Shown in pieces: positions 16,760 to 25,138 of a stretch of 64,000 bases of DNA; the first letter of the stretch is position 1; each line of letters begins with the position of its first letter. The stretch is from JAQVYV01 sp964507305 (GTDB taxonomy: Bacteria > Bacillota > Clostridia > Saccharofermentanales > UBA5734), in the NCBI GenBank assembly GCA_964507305.1, contig CAZDPQ010000001.1, positions 30,448-94,447 of the forward strand. The letters are read 5' to 3'. The translations under genes were made by a program, and so were the position numbers. Below the pieces are notes generated by a model. The model did no database searches, was not told the DNA's origin, and was given only the letters and a program-made list of their open reading frames with translations.

Positions 16760-18580
16760 TCAGACCTTGAGCGTGACGGTGAAAACGGAACCCTGTCCGA
16801 CCACGCTTTCGGCATGGACCTCGCCTCCGTACAGCATGGCGATGTGCTTGACGATCGAGAGTCCCAGCCCGGTCCCTCCGAGTTCCCGGGACCTGCCCTT
16901 GTCCACCCGGTAGAATCGTTCAAAGATCCGGGGAAGGTGCTCGGCCGGGATCCCGTTCCCGTTGTCGCGCACCCGGATCCGCACCTGGCCTTCACTGTCC
17001 CTGCAGGCGCTGACGTAGACCCTGCCGCCCGGGTTATTATACCGGACCGCGTTTTCGATCAGGTTGATCAGGACCTGCTTGATCCGGTTCCGGTTCGCAT
17101 GGAGGATCAGCGGCGGCTCGCTGTCGGCGCCGGCATTTCCCCGGTCCGCGCCGACAGAAGGCGGATCCGGAAAAGGCTCTTCGGAAAATCCTTCTTCGAC
17201 AAGGATGGAGACATTCCGCGCGACCGCCTCCTCATCCAGCATGACGATCACTTCGTCGATGAGCGGGTAGAGATCGAAATCCGCACAGTCGGTGTCGGTT
17301 TTCATCTCTTCGATCTCGGACAGCGAAAGGATGTCGCTGATCAGCTTGTACAGCCGTTCCGCCTCGATGTCGATGATCTCGAGGAACCGGTCCGTTGTCT
17401 CCCGGTCACGCACATTCCCGCTCCGGAGTGTGTCCACGAATCCGCGGATCGAGGTCAGCGGAGTCTTCAGTTCATGGGTCACATTTGCCACGAAGTCGGA
17501 GCGCATCTTCTGCAGGCGGTGGATCTCGGTGATATCCTGGAAAAGAGCGATGGCGCCGCGGCTGCCGGATACCGGCGCCAGAAAAACGGACATCCGGTAA
17601 AGGCGGGTGCCTGCGCGGGTGCCGATCCTGACCTGGCCGGTCTGACCCTCTCCGCTTGCGAGAGCCCTGCGGACCCACTCCTCCGCTTCAGCGGAGCGCA
17701 CGATGGAGATGAACGGGCAGGACGCGCCGGCCGGGATCGGCGGGACGTCGAAATCGTCCAGGATGCTGTGGTTGTAAAAGGTCACCGCAAGATTTTCGTC
17801 GACCGCGATGATCGGGCTGCCGATCGAATTCAGGACCGTGTCCATCCGCAGGTTTTTCTCCCGGATCTCGCCGATGACATCTTCCTGCTTCTGCGCCATC
17901 TTGTTGAAAGCGGCCGACAGGTCCCCGATCTCGGTCCTGCCCCTGCCGCTGCGCGGGACCCGGGCCGAATAGTCTCCGCCGGCCATGCGGTCGGCCGCGG
18001 CTTTCAGCCCGAAAAGCGGCCGGGCGACCGCGCGGGCGGCGAGGATGCCTACCGTCGCGAAAGCCAGGAGAGTTGCTGCGAGGACGAGCGCGAGACGGAC
18101 CTCCATGCTCCGGAGATTGCGGATGTAAATATTCAGGGGGAGCGCGGCGCGGATCACCACATCGAGCTGCGCGTCGTATTCCGCATAATAGTAGATCCGG
18201 ATGCGGAGCGTCGCGCTTTCGCGGATGGACTGGCCGGACGCGCGGCTGTCGATGGCCTGTCGGATCTCGGGGCGGTCCAGGTGGTTGGTCCTGAACGTAT
18301 TGTCACTTTCATTGTCAAAAAGGACATCGCCGTTCGTTTCGACGACCGTGATCCGGATCTGCTCTGTATCCGATGAAAAGACAAGGCCGACCCGGTCCGC
18401 TGCTTCCGCATAGGTCTTCCCCTGCCCGATCTCATACGCGAAAAGCCGGATTGCGGAATCCAGCCGGTTGTCGGTCGTTTCGCGGTTGTAGGAATTCATG
18501 ATGGAAAACGCGATGCCGCCGGCCAGCAGCATGCTGACCAGCAGGATGGCGGCAATGAGCCAGTAGATCCTTTTAAGCAC
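16760..18580 (-). CDS. phoR: Sensor histidine kinase PhoR
   Basis: The protein has 606 residues. TM1 lies at about 7-28 (YWLIAAILLVSMLLAGGIAF), then an extracytoplasmic sensor of about 135 residues and TM2 near 165-188. HAMP, a PAS domain (RMDTVLNSIGSPIIAVDENL), HisKA with the phospho-acceptor in NVTHELKTPLTSIRGF, and a HATPase domain (NLIENAVRYN, DNGNGIP, GGTGLGLSIVKHI) follow. It phosphorylates the adjacent PhoB-type regulator. Its position at the end of the pst-phoU-phoB cluster supports phosphate sensing rather than a WalK role. Confidence 0.9.
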   Translation of the reverse strand: MLKRIYWLIAAILLVSMLLAGGIAFSIMNSYNRETTDNRLDSAIRLFAYEIGQGKTYAEAADRVGLVFSSDTEQIRITVVETNGDVLFDNESDNTFRTNHLDRPEIRQAIDSRASGQSIRESATLRIRIYYYAEYDAQLDVVIRAALPLNIYIRNLRSMEVRLALVLAATLLAFATVGILAARAVARPLFGLKAAADRMAGGDYSARVPRSGRGRTEIGDLSAAFNKMAQKQEDVIGEIREKNLRMDTVLNSIGSPIIAVDENLAVTFYNHSILDDFDVPPIPAGASCPFISIVRSAEAEEWVRRALASGEGQTGQVRIGTRAGTRLYRMSVFLAPVSGSRGAIALFQDITEIHRLQKMRSDFVANVTHELKTPLTSIRGFVDTLRSGNVRDRETTDRFLEIIDIEAERLYKLISDILSLSEIEEMKTDTDCADFDLYPLIDEVIVMLDEEAVARNVSILVEEGFSEEPFPDPPSVGADRGNAGADSEPPLILHANRNRIKQVLINLIENAVRYNNPGGRVYVSACRDSEGQVRIRVRDNGNGIPAEHLPRIFERFYRVDKGRSRELGGTGLGLSIVKHIAMLYGGEVHAESVVGQGSVFTVTLKV

Positions 18581-18615
18581 CCTTCGTCCCTCCGTCCGTT
18601 TCCCGCTGCATCCCC

Positions 18616-19374
18616 TCAGGCATCGCGGAACCGGTAGCCGCGGCCCCGGACGGTCTCGATGAACCGGGGCTCGGCGTCGTTTTCTTCGATTTTTCTCCGG
18701 AGCTGCCGGATGTGCACGTCGACCGTGCGGGTTTCGCCTGCGTATTCATACCCCCAGACATAGGCCAGGAGATCTTCGCGGGAATAGGCGATCCCCTTGT
18801 TTTTCATCATGAATTTCAGCAGCTCGTATTCGCGGTGCGTCATCTCGATCTCCGCGCCGTCCTTGTACACGCGGTGTTTCCCGTCGTCGACGGTGATCCC
18901 GGCATGGGTGATCGTGACTTCGGCGCCGGATGGGGGCAGCGCGGCGTCTGTACGGACGGGGCTATCCGTGCGGAGACCCGTTCCGCCGCTTCGGACGTAC
19001 CGCCGGATATTCGCGTTCACGCGGGCCAGGAACTCGCGGACGCCGAACGGTTTGGTGACATAATCATCCGCGCCGCTGTCGAGCGCCTGGACCTTGTCCG
19101 GTTCGCTGCCGCGCGCCGTGAGCATGATGACCGGCACGGACCCGTAAGCCGGATTCCTGCGGATCCTGGCACAGATTTCGATGCCGTCGATCCCCGGCAG
19201 CATGATATCCAGGATGAAAAGCGAAAGGTCCGGCATCGGCACGCGGTCCAGGGCTTCCAGCATCGACGGCCCGTCCCGGAATGAAAGGACCGCGTACCCC
19301 TCGCTCTTCAGGTTGTACTCGACCAGCTCGGCGATGGTCGCGTCATCTTCGACGGTAACGATCAGCGGCTTCAT
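18616..19374 (-). CDS. phoB: Phosphate response regulator, OmpR/PhoB family
   Basis: The protein has 252 residues. The receiver domain has the acidic pair VEDD, the phosphorylated aspartate in FILDIMLPGIDG, and MLTARG with DDYVTKPF carrying the conserved Thr and Lys. The C-terminal winged helix (EIEMTHREYELLKFMMKNKG, TRTVDVHIRQLRRKIEEN, GRGYRF) binds DNA. The ATG at 19374 has GGAGG 10 bases ahead; upstream frame belongs to phoU. Paired with phoR 35 bp downstream, it likely activates pst through the Pho box ahead of pstS. Confidence 0.92.
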   Translation of the reverse strand: MKPLIVTVEDDATIAELVEYNLKSEGYAVLSFRDGPSMLEALDRVPMPDLSLFILDIMLPGIDGIEICARIRRNPAYGSVPVIMLTARGSEPDKVQALDSGADDYVTKPFGVREFLARVNANIRRYVRSGGTGLRTDSPVRTDAALPPSGAEVTITHAGITVDDGKHRVYKDGAEIEMTHREYELLKFMMKNKGIAYSREDLLAYVWGYEYAGETRTVDVHIRQLRRKIEENDAEPRFIETVRGRGYRFRDA

Positions 19375-19399
19375 TTCCCGATCCCTCCGGCTGACGGCA

Positions 19400-20047
19400 T
19401 CAGACATGTTCTCCCAGACAATCATAGACGACCCATTCCGCGACGTTCTGCGCGTGGTCGGCGATCCGTTCGAAATACTTGCAGACCAGCAGCATCTCGA
19501 CATACTGCCCGATGTTCGGCGTGTCGACCGACATCAGGTGGATCAGCTCTTCCTTGAGCTTTTCGTACAGCTCGTCGACGCGGTCGTCGCGCGCGATCAC
19601 GCTTTGCGCCAGCTCGGTGCTGCGCGTGACGTAGGCATCGAGGGCTCCGCGGATCATGTCCTTGGAGATGCCCGCCATCGTGATCAGATCGTGGTGGACC
19701 ATGACGCGCTTCATCCCCGTCAGGATAAGGATCTTCTGCGAAATGTCGCTGGCGTGGTCCGCGATGCGCTCCAGGTCGGTGATCAGCTTCAGCGCGGATG
19801 TCACGTCCCGCAGATCCCGCGCGACCGGCTGCTGCTTGGCGATGATCTCCAGGCATTTGTCCTCGATTTGCGTTTCCATCGCATCGATCAGGTCATCCTG
19901 CTCCATCGTCCTGCGGGCCAGGTCGCCATCCATCTCGACAAGCGCCGTGATCGCGTCCCCGATCGCATTCTCGACCGCGACTCCCATCCGCACGATCATC
20001 GCGTGCATTTCCGAAAGCTCCTTTTCGAATACATGTCTTGTGACCAT
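19400..20047 (-). CDS. phoU: Phosphate transport regulator PhoU
   Basis: The protein has 215 residues and two PhoU helical bundles in tandem. Each carries the metal-binding pattern seen in LERIADHASDISQKI and FERIADHAQNVAEWV, with a matching acidic motif (MEQDDLIDAMETQIEDKCL) before the first. PhoU links the Pst transporter to PhoR and signals phosphate sufficiency. It sits between pstB and phoB as expected. The ATG at 20047 is preferred to a TTG two codons earlier. Confidence 0.95.
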   Translation of the reverse strand: MVTRHVFEKELSEMHAMIVRMGVAVENAIGDAITALVEMDGDLARRTMEQDDLIDAMETQIEDKCLEIIAKQQPVARDLRDVTSALKLITDLERIADHASDISQKILILTGMKRVMVHHDLITMAGISKDMIRGALDAYVTRSTELAQSVIARDDRVDELYEKLKEELIHLMSVDTPNIGQYVEMLLVCKYFERIADHAQNVAEWVVYDCLGEHV

Positions 20048-20093
20048 ATCCAACCCCCGATACCCTTCATTGTATCATTGAAGCGTCCGGCCG

Positions 20094-21023
20094 TCAGCCG
20101 AATCTTCCGGTGATGTAATCCTCCGTCCGGCGGTCGGACGGCCGCTGGAAAATCTTGTCGGTCCGGTCAGCCTCGACCAGTTCGCCGAGCAGGAAAAAGG
20201 CGGTCCGGTCGGATACGCGGCCGGCCTGCTGCATATTGTGCGTCACGATCACGATCGTGTAATCCTTCTTGAGCTCCTGCACAAGATCCTCGATCTTCAG
20301 CGTCGAAAGCGGATCCAGCGCCGATGTCGGCTCATCCATCAGGATGACCTCCGGCTCGACCGCCAGGGCACGCGCGATGCAAAGCCTCTGCTGCTGCCCT
20401 CCGGAAAGGCTGTAGGCATTGTCGTTCAGGCGCCCCTTGACTTCATCCCACAGAGCCGCTGCTTTCAGGCTCTTTTCCGCGATTTCCTCCAGCACTCCCC
20501 TGTTTTTGATCCCGTGGATCCGCGGCCCGTAGATGACATTCTCGAAAATGGATTTCGGAAACGGATTCGGCTTCTGGAATACCATCCCGACCCGGGTCCT
20601 CAGCTCTTCTACATGGATGCTTTTATCAAAGATATCGACTCCGTCGTAAAGGATTTGCCCGCTTGTCCGGACCGACGGGATCAGGTCGACCATCCGGTTG
20701 AGCGTTTTGATGTAGGTCGATTTTCCGCAGCCGGAAGGACCGATGATCGCCGTGATCTCGTGGCGGCGGATGTTCAGGCTGATGTCCTTCAGCGCGTGGT
20801 TTTCACCGTACCAGAGGTTGAACCGCTCGGTGCGGTAGACATGATCCTCATTCGCCGCGTCCGCCGGCGGCGTGTTTTCATGATTCGCCATCGGATGGGC
20901 CGCCTGCCTTTCCATCGGCTTCTCCATCGGTCTTTCTTTTTCGATTCCCGTCTGCATTTCTATCTGTTTCTCCATCTGCATTCCCATCTTCTCTTCTATC
21001 TGTTCTTCCATCTGCATTCCCAT
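20094..21023 (-). CDS. pstB: Phosphate ABC transporter ATP-binding protein PstB
   Basis: The protein has 309 residues. ABC motifs are complete: Walker A GPSGCGKSTYIKTLNR, signature LSGGQQQRLCIARAL, Walker B VILMDEPTSALDP and the H-loop VTHNMQQ. It powers phosphate import by PstCA. Before the family's normal start (YRTERFNLWYGENHAL) lies an odd Met/Gln/Glu/Lys-rich extension of about 60 residues with repeated MGMQME-type units. The ATG at 21023 follows an AAGG site and the pstA stop by 10 bp, but several internal ATGs could also be used. Confidence 0.93.
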   Translation of the reverse strand: MGMQMEEQIEEKMGMQMEKQIEMQTGIEKERPMEKPMERQAAHPMANHENTPPADAANEDHVYRTERFNLWYGENHALKDISLNIRRHEITAIIGPSGCGKSTYIKTLNRMVDLIPSVRTSGQILYDGVDIFDKSIHVEELRTRVGMVFQKPNPFPKSIFENVIYGPRIHGIKNRGVLEEIAEKSLKAAALWDEVKGRLNDNAYSLSGGQQQRLCIARALAVEPEVILMDEPTSALDPLSTLKIEDLVQELKKDYTIVIVTHNMQQAGRVSDRTAFFLLGELVEADRTDKIFQRPSDRRTEDYITGRFG

Positions 21024-21033
21024 CCGCTTGCCT

Positions 21034-21954
21034 TCAGAATTTCCGCTGGAACCGGTTCCGTATGAAAATCGCGACTGCATTCAGCACGGACAGCATCGCC
21101 AGAAGCACGAGGATCGTCGCGGCGGCAAGATTGATGTACTCCTTCACCAGGACGCTGTCCAGCGTCCAGTAATAGATCTGCACCGGCAAAGCCGTAAAAT
21201 TGTCGAAAATGCTCCGCGGGATCCGCAGGATCAGCGCCGGGATGCCGAGGACGATCAGGGGCGCGGTTTCTCCGATCGCGCGGGCGATCGCCAGGATCGA
21301 CCCGGTCAGGATCCCGGGCAGGGCTGCCGGAAGGACGACTTTGCGGATCGTCGTCCATTGGGTCGCCCCCATGGCATACGACGCTTCCCGGAGATAGCCC
21401 GGGACTGCCTTGAGAGCCTCCTGGGCCGACACGACAACGATCGGGAGGACCAGCAGCGACAAGGTCAGCGCACCCGCCAGGATGCTCGAGCCGAGCCGCA
21501 TCAGCCGGCTGAACACCGTAAGCCCCAGCAGTCCGAAAATCACGGACGGCACGGCGGACAGGTTGGAAATGTTGATTTTCACAAAGGAATGGAAAAAGCC
21601 CTTCCGCACATATTCTTCGAGAAAAATCGCCGACGCGGCGCCCAGGAGGATGGCGAGCGGCGCCGTGACAAGCATCAGCATGCCGGATCCGAGGATCACG
21701 CCTTTGATGCCCGCTTTCGACGGGGAAATCGACAGATTGGATGTCAGGAACTTCCAGTCCAGCCACCCGATGCTCTGCGACAGCATCCGGATGAGGAGGA
21801 TCGCAAGGATAAGCAGGGCGAAAACCACCGTCAGGAGGAAAATGCTTCGGATCAGCCGGTCGGCCATCAGGCGGCGGCGGAGCCTCCGCTGCTGCCTCTT
21901 CGCGGCGGCAGGGTCCCGGAAAAGGGTGATGCGGTCCGAACGATCGGCGGCCAT
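21034..21954 (-). CDS. pstA: Phosphate ABC transporter permease PstA
   Basis: The protein has 306 residues with a basic N-terminus (AAAKRQQRRLRRRL) and six hydrophobic segments. The permease EAA loop appears as REASYAMGATQWTTIRKVVLPAALPGI, the coupling site for PstB. The ATG at 21954 has GGAGGT 8 bases ahead, inside the end of pstC, with a 1-bp gap between the genes. It forms the membrane channel together with PstC. Confidence 0.94.
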   Translation of the reverse strand: MAADRSDRITLFRDPAAAKRQQRRLRRRLMADRLIRSIFLLTVVFALLILAILLIRMLSQSIGWLDWKFLTSNLSISPSKAGIKGVILGSGMLMLVTAPLAILLGAASAIFLEEYVRKGFFHSFVKINISNLSAVPSVIFGLLGLTVFSRLMRLGSSILAGALTLSLLVLPIVVVSAQEALKAVPGYLREASYAMGATQWTTIRKVVLPAALPGILTGSILAIARAIGETAPLIVLGIPALILRIPRSIFDNFTALPVQIYYWTLDSVLVKEYINLAAATILVLLAMLSVLNAVAIFIRNRFQRKF

Positions 21955-21955
21955 G

Positions 21956-22882
21956 TCAGTACACCTCCCGGAATTTTCTCGCAATCGCGTGGGCGGCCAG
22001 ATTCATCCCCAGCGTAAAAACGAATAGAAGCAGGCCGACCGCGTACAGGCTGTAATAGCCGGTCGTCCCGCTCCCGGCGTCTCCGCTGGTGAATTCCACG
22101 ATATAGGCGGTCATCGTCTCCAGGGATTTCGTGATGTCCAGCGTAAAGGCTTTCGAACTGCCTGATGCGATCGCCACGATCATGGTCTCCCCGACCGCGC
22201 GGGACATGCCGAGGACGACCGACGCGATGATGCCGGACAGGGCGGCCGGCATGACCACCTTCAGCGTCGTTTCCAATTTCGTCGTTCCGAGCGCCAGGGA
22301 ACCCTCCCGCAGCATGTCCGGGACGCTGTTCATGGCATCCTCCGAAAGGGAGGAGATCAGCGGGATGATCATGATCCCCATGACGATGCCGGGGCTGAGC
22401 ATGTTTTTCGCCCCGATGCCCGGCAGGATCTTCATCAGAAGCGGGGTGACGAAGGAATACGCGAAAAAGCCGTAGACGATCGTCGGGATCCCGGCCAGGA
22501 CCTCGATGACCGGCTTGAGGATTTTGCGGACGGTCGCGGAGGCAAATTCGCTCAGGTAGATCGCACCGGCAAGCCCCAGCGGCACCGCCACCAGCATGGC
22601 GATCAGCGATGTCAGTACGGTGCCCGCGATGATCGGCAGGAAACCGAAGGACGGGTTTTTCGCAAGCGGCGCAAGATGCGTGCTGAAGACCTCCCTCAGC
22701 GGGACCACGGCAAAAAACCTTGCCGCGTCGAAGAAAAGGGTCCAGAGGATCCCGGCTGTCGTGATGATCGAGACAGAAGCCGCCAGGGCCAGAAGGACGA
22801 AAACCGTCCTGTCATTCCGGCGTTTCCGGGAACTGCCGCTGTTTTTAATGATCGTTTCCCTGATTTCCGCGGGATATCGCAT
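21956..22882 (-). CDS. pstC: Phosphate ABC transporter permease PstC
   Basis: The protein has 308 residues and six transmembrane segments. The family's KPVIEVLAGIPTIVYGFFAY motif and the EAA loop REGSLALGTTKLETTLKVVMPAALSGI are both present. The ATG at 22882 (MRYPAEI) has AAAGGA 7 bases ahead and is preferred to one five codons earlier. It follows pstS by about 80 bp and is coupled to pstA. Confidence 0.94.
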   Translation of the reverse strand: MRYPAEIRETIIKNSGSSRKRRNDRTVFVLLALAASVSIITTAGILWTLFFDAARFFAVVPLREVFSTHLAPLAKNPSFGFLPIIAGTVLTSLIAMLVAVPLGLAGAIYLSEFASATVRKILKPVIEVLAGIPTIVYGFFAYSFVTPLLMKILPGIGAKNMLSPGIVMGIMIIPLISSLSEDAMNSVPDMLREGSLALGTTKLETTLKVVMPAALSGIIASVVLGMSRAVGETMIVAIASGSSKAFTLDITKSLETMTAYIVEFTSGDAGSGTTGYYSLYAVGLLLFVFTLGMNLAAHAIARKFREVY

Positions 22883-22960
22883 GCCGTTTCCTTTCATAAC
22901 GGACAGGACAGCCGCGCGTCATGCGTCTGTCCCTCCGGCGTTCGTTTTTCGTTTCCGCGT

Positions 22961-23950
22961 TTATCCGATCGCTTCCAGCGCGGCCATGGCCTGATAGGCG
23001 GCATAATCCGCGGCGGGCAGAGGCGCGAAGCCGTTGGCGCCCGCAAAACGAAGCGCTCCCTGATCCGAAACGATGTACTTGGCAAAATCCAGCACGGCGG
23101 GATCCGATTCGGCTTTCCTCAGATTCAGGTAGGTATAGACGGCCCTCGTGAATCCGGCGTAGCCAAGCTCTTCCCCGATCGTCTCAAGGGACGGCTCCAC
23201 CCCGCCTGCGCCGAAATCGACCTTGACCGCCGTCAGTTTGTCGGTATTGCCGGCATAATAGCCGTAGCCGAAAAAGGCGATCGCATTGACATCGTTGGCC
23301 ACCAGGTCAACGAGTGTCGAATATTCCTGCTGCAGATCGATTGTTTTGACCAGGTCGGCCTTCTTGAGCAGGGTTTCATGGAAAAACTCATAGGTCCCGT
23401 GATTCTCATTCGGGCCGTAGAACGATATCGCCTGCGCCGGCCACGAACTCCGGATGTCCGACCAGAAAACCTTGTCGTCCGTCCGCCAGGTCCCGGAAGT
23501 GAACATCCCCAGGATTTCCGACACGGTCATCTCCGTCGCCCATGTGTTGCCTTTGTTGATCACGATCGTCAGTCCGTCGTAGGCGATCTTGATTTCGAGG
23601 ATATCCGTGCCATAGAGGATCCCGGCTTCATTCAATGCGGTCTTCTCCTCATCCTTGATCGCTCTGGATGCGTCGGAAAAATCGGTCTCGCCGGCAATGA
23701 ACTTTTTGAATCCGGCGCTGGTCCCTGCCCGGCCCACTTCCACGCTCACATCGGGCTGCACGCCGGTCATGTACTCTTCGGCAAGATTTGCCATGAGCGG
23801 ATAGACGGTCCCCGAACCGTCGATGGCCACATCGCCGCTCAGCGCTTCATCCGAAGTTCCTGAACCCGATCCGGTCGGCTGCGCGGAACACGCCGACGCC
23901 GAGATTGCCATAAGGGCTGCCAATACCATCACTGAAAATCGTTTTACCAT
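22961..23950 (-). CDS. pstS: Phosphate-binding lipoprotein PstS
   Basis: The protein has 329 residues. A lipoprotein signal ends in the ISASAC lipobox. The ligand-binding domain has the family's AIDGSGTVYPL start, GRAGTSAGFKKFIAGETDFSDASRAIKD, and ISFYGPNENHGTYEFF. It captures phosphate outside the membrane for PstCAB. The ATG at 23950 has a near-perfect AGGAGGTGA 6 bases ahead. It is first in the operon, with a candidate Pho box about 100 bp upstream. Confidence 0.96.
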   Translation of the reverse strand: MVKRFSVMVLAALMAISASACSAQPTGSGSGTSDEALSGDVAIDGSGTVYPLMANLAEEYMTGVQPDVSVEVGRAGTSAGFKKFIAGETDFSDASRAIKDEEKTALNEAGILYGTDILEIKIAYDGLTIVINKGNTWATEMTVSEILGMFTSGTWRTDDKVFWSDIRSSWPAQAISFYGPNENHGTYEFFHETLLKKADLVKTIDLQQEYSTLVDLVANDVNAIAFFGYGYYAGNTDKLTAVKVDFGAGGVEPSLETIGEELGYAGFTRAVYTYLNLRKAESDPAVLDFAKYIVSDQGALRFAGANGFAPLPAADYAAYQAMAALEAIG

Positions 23951-24051
23951 GGAAATCACCTCCTGATGCAGATCTTTTCTATGATCGTATGCTCTGATCT
24001 TCTGATCCGGTTTCATCATAACAGGTAATTTTTAGGATATGATTATTGATG

Positions 24052-24068
24052 TGTTAATTCAATGTAAA
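24052..24068 (-). promoter_or_regulatory. Candidate Pho box upstream of pstS
   Basis: The minus strand reads TTTACA, five bases, TTAACA, matching the Bacillus PhoP direct repeat TT(A/T/C)ACA spaced by 5 bp. It lies in the AT-rich gap between smr and pstS, about 100 bp before the pstS ATG. TTTACA may double as the -35 element, with a weak TAATCA 17 bp downstream. Binding is inferred. Confidence 0.6.
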
Positions 24069-24077
24069 ATAGGATCT

Positions 24078-24419
24078 CTACAGAATCACGATCGTGATCC
24101 CGTGGTTGCTGCGCGCCCAGTCCTGGTCGCGGCGGAGGCCGGGATTCAGCTCGATGGCCTTGCGGCCGTCGTTCTCGAACGGGCCGAAGGATTCGCCCGG
24201 GCAGAAGTATTTGACTCTGCCCTGGGCCTGAAGGTTGCGCAGGCACTCGCGGGTCCGGTGGCGGAGGACGCCGCCCTTGCCTGTGGACCCGTATCCGTGC
24301 ACGACCTTGACGCAGTCGATGCCCATCCGGCGAAGCGTGACGAGCTCAAGCTTCAGCCGGGCAACAGCCGCATCCCCGGAAGGCATGCCCTGCTCCAGAT
24401 TGACCGTCTGAATTTTCAT
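24078..24419 (-). CDS. Stand-alone Smr (MutS2-type) domain protein
   Basis: The protein has 113 residues. It shows the Smr pattern: MKIQTVNLEQGM for the LDLHG-type opening, the core VKVVHGYGSTGKGGVLR (HGxG), and a C-terminal GITIVIL strand. Smr domains nick or bind nucleic acids in MutS2 and occur alone in many bacteria. The aspartate and histidine of the usual LDLHG motif are replaced here (VNLEQ), so nuclease activity may be altered. AAGGA lies 8 bases ahead of the ATG. It ends with TAG close to the pstS promoter. Confidence 0.75.
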   Translation of the reverse strand: MKIQTVNLEQGMPSGDAAVARLKLELVTLRRMGIDCVKVVHGYGSTGKGGVLRHRTRECLRNLQAQGRVKYFCPGESFGPFENDGRKAIELNPGLRRDQDWARSNHGITIVIL

Positions 24420-24578
24420 GATGTATCCTTATATCAACAGCCTGCGCGAGACCGCACCGATGAGGCATGGCACGCACACGCAAATCTCACAGTTCCATTC
24501 TATCACACTTGGCAGATTATTGTTCTGCCGAAAAGAGCGAAAATTCCGCGGAAATCCTGCAAAAACCTTGTGGAAGAT

Positions 24579-24616
24579 AAAAAATCCGCCGGGCCTGATG
24601 ACAGTCCCGGCGGAAA
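24579..24616 (-). terminator. Intrinsic terminator downstream of the small conserved protein
   Basis: The 8-bp stem CCGCCGGG/CCCGGCGG is followed on the minus strand by a run of T (TTTTTTA). It lies about 70 bp past the stop of the 81-residue protein. Confidence 0.8.
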
Positions 24617-24684
24617 TCAGCGAACGGCAGGCCGGCTTCAGGCCGGATGTTCCGGAAAATACGGTAGGGATGGATGGATCCCGT

Positions 24685-24930
24685 TCATGCGCCGAACAGA
24701 TTCAGGCGAAACATCATGGACTCATCATCCGGGTCTTCGCAAATGATCTTTGCTTCGACCATCTTGCCGCCCTCGATCAATTTGACGATCCCGGCCAGCT
24801 GGCTCAGGGTGCTCTTGAGATTGAACTGATCCCCGTCATCCGTCACCAGAAGCACCCTGCCTTTGCAGCGGTCCAGCGCGTCGATGAATTTTTTAGGGTC
24901 GATGTCCCTCATGCTGAATGGTCTTGCCAT
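24685..24930 (-). CDS. Small conserved-looking protein, unknown function
   Basis: The protein has 81 residues. It reads as a compact alpha/beta domain (PKKFIDALDRCKGRVLLVT, TLSQLAGIVKLIEGGKMVEA, MMFRLNLF). It carries its own promoter, a strong GAGGAGG site and an intrinsic terminator, so it is a genuine single-gene unit. Acidic and basic residues are balanced, and there is no signal or membrane segment, so it is cytoplasmic. I do not recognise the family. Confidence 0.7.
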   Translation of the reverse strand: MARPFSMRDIDPKKFIDALDRCKGRVLLVTDDGDQFNLKSTLSQLAGIVKLIEGGKMVEAKIICEDPDDESMMFRLNLFGA

Positions 24931-24974
24931 AGTCTTTCCTCCTCTCGTTTCGTTTGTTTGTTTGTTCTGTCTTT

Positions 24975-25002
24975 ATTATACCAATTCAGTATGAAATTAC
25001 AA
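24975..25002 (-). promoter_or_regulatory. Predicted promoter of the 81-residue protein gene
   Basis: On the minus strand, TTGTAA (24997-25002), 16 bp and a perfect TATAAT (24975-24980). A short TTTG microsatellite (about 24948-24966) lies in the leader. Confidence 0.65.
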
Positions 25003-25138
25003 CCGGATGACGGTCCGGAATCCCACGATTTTTCGCGGAAATAAGCAGCGATGTTTGTGCAATATGTCTTACTTCGCGGTGCATATTTTGTTCACTTGCA
25101 CACTCAATGGTCGATCAAGCATGGCGGTGTCACCGAAC

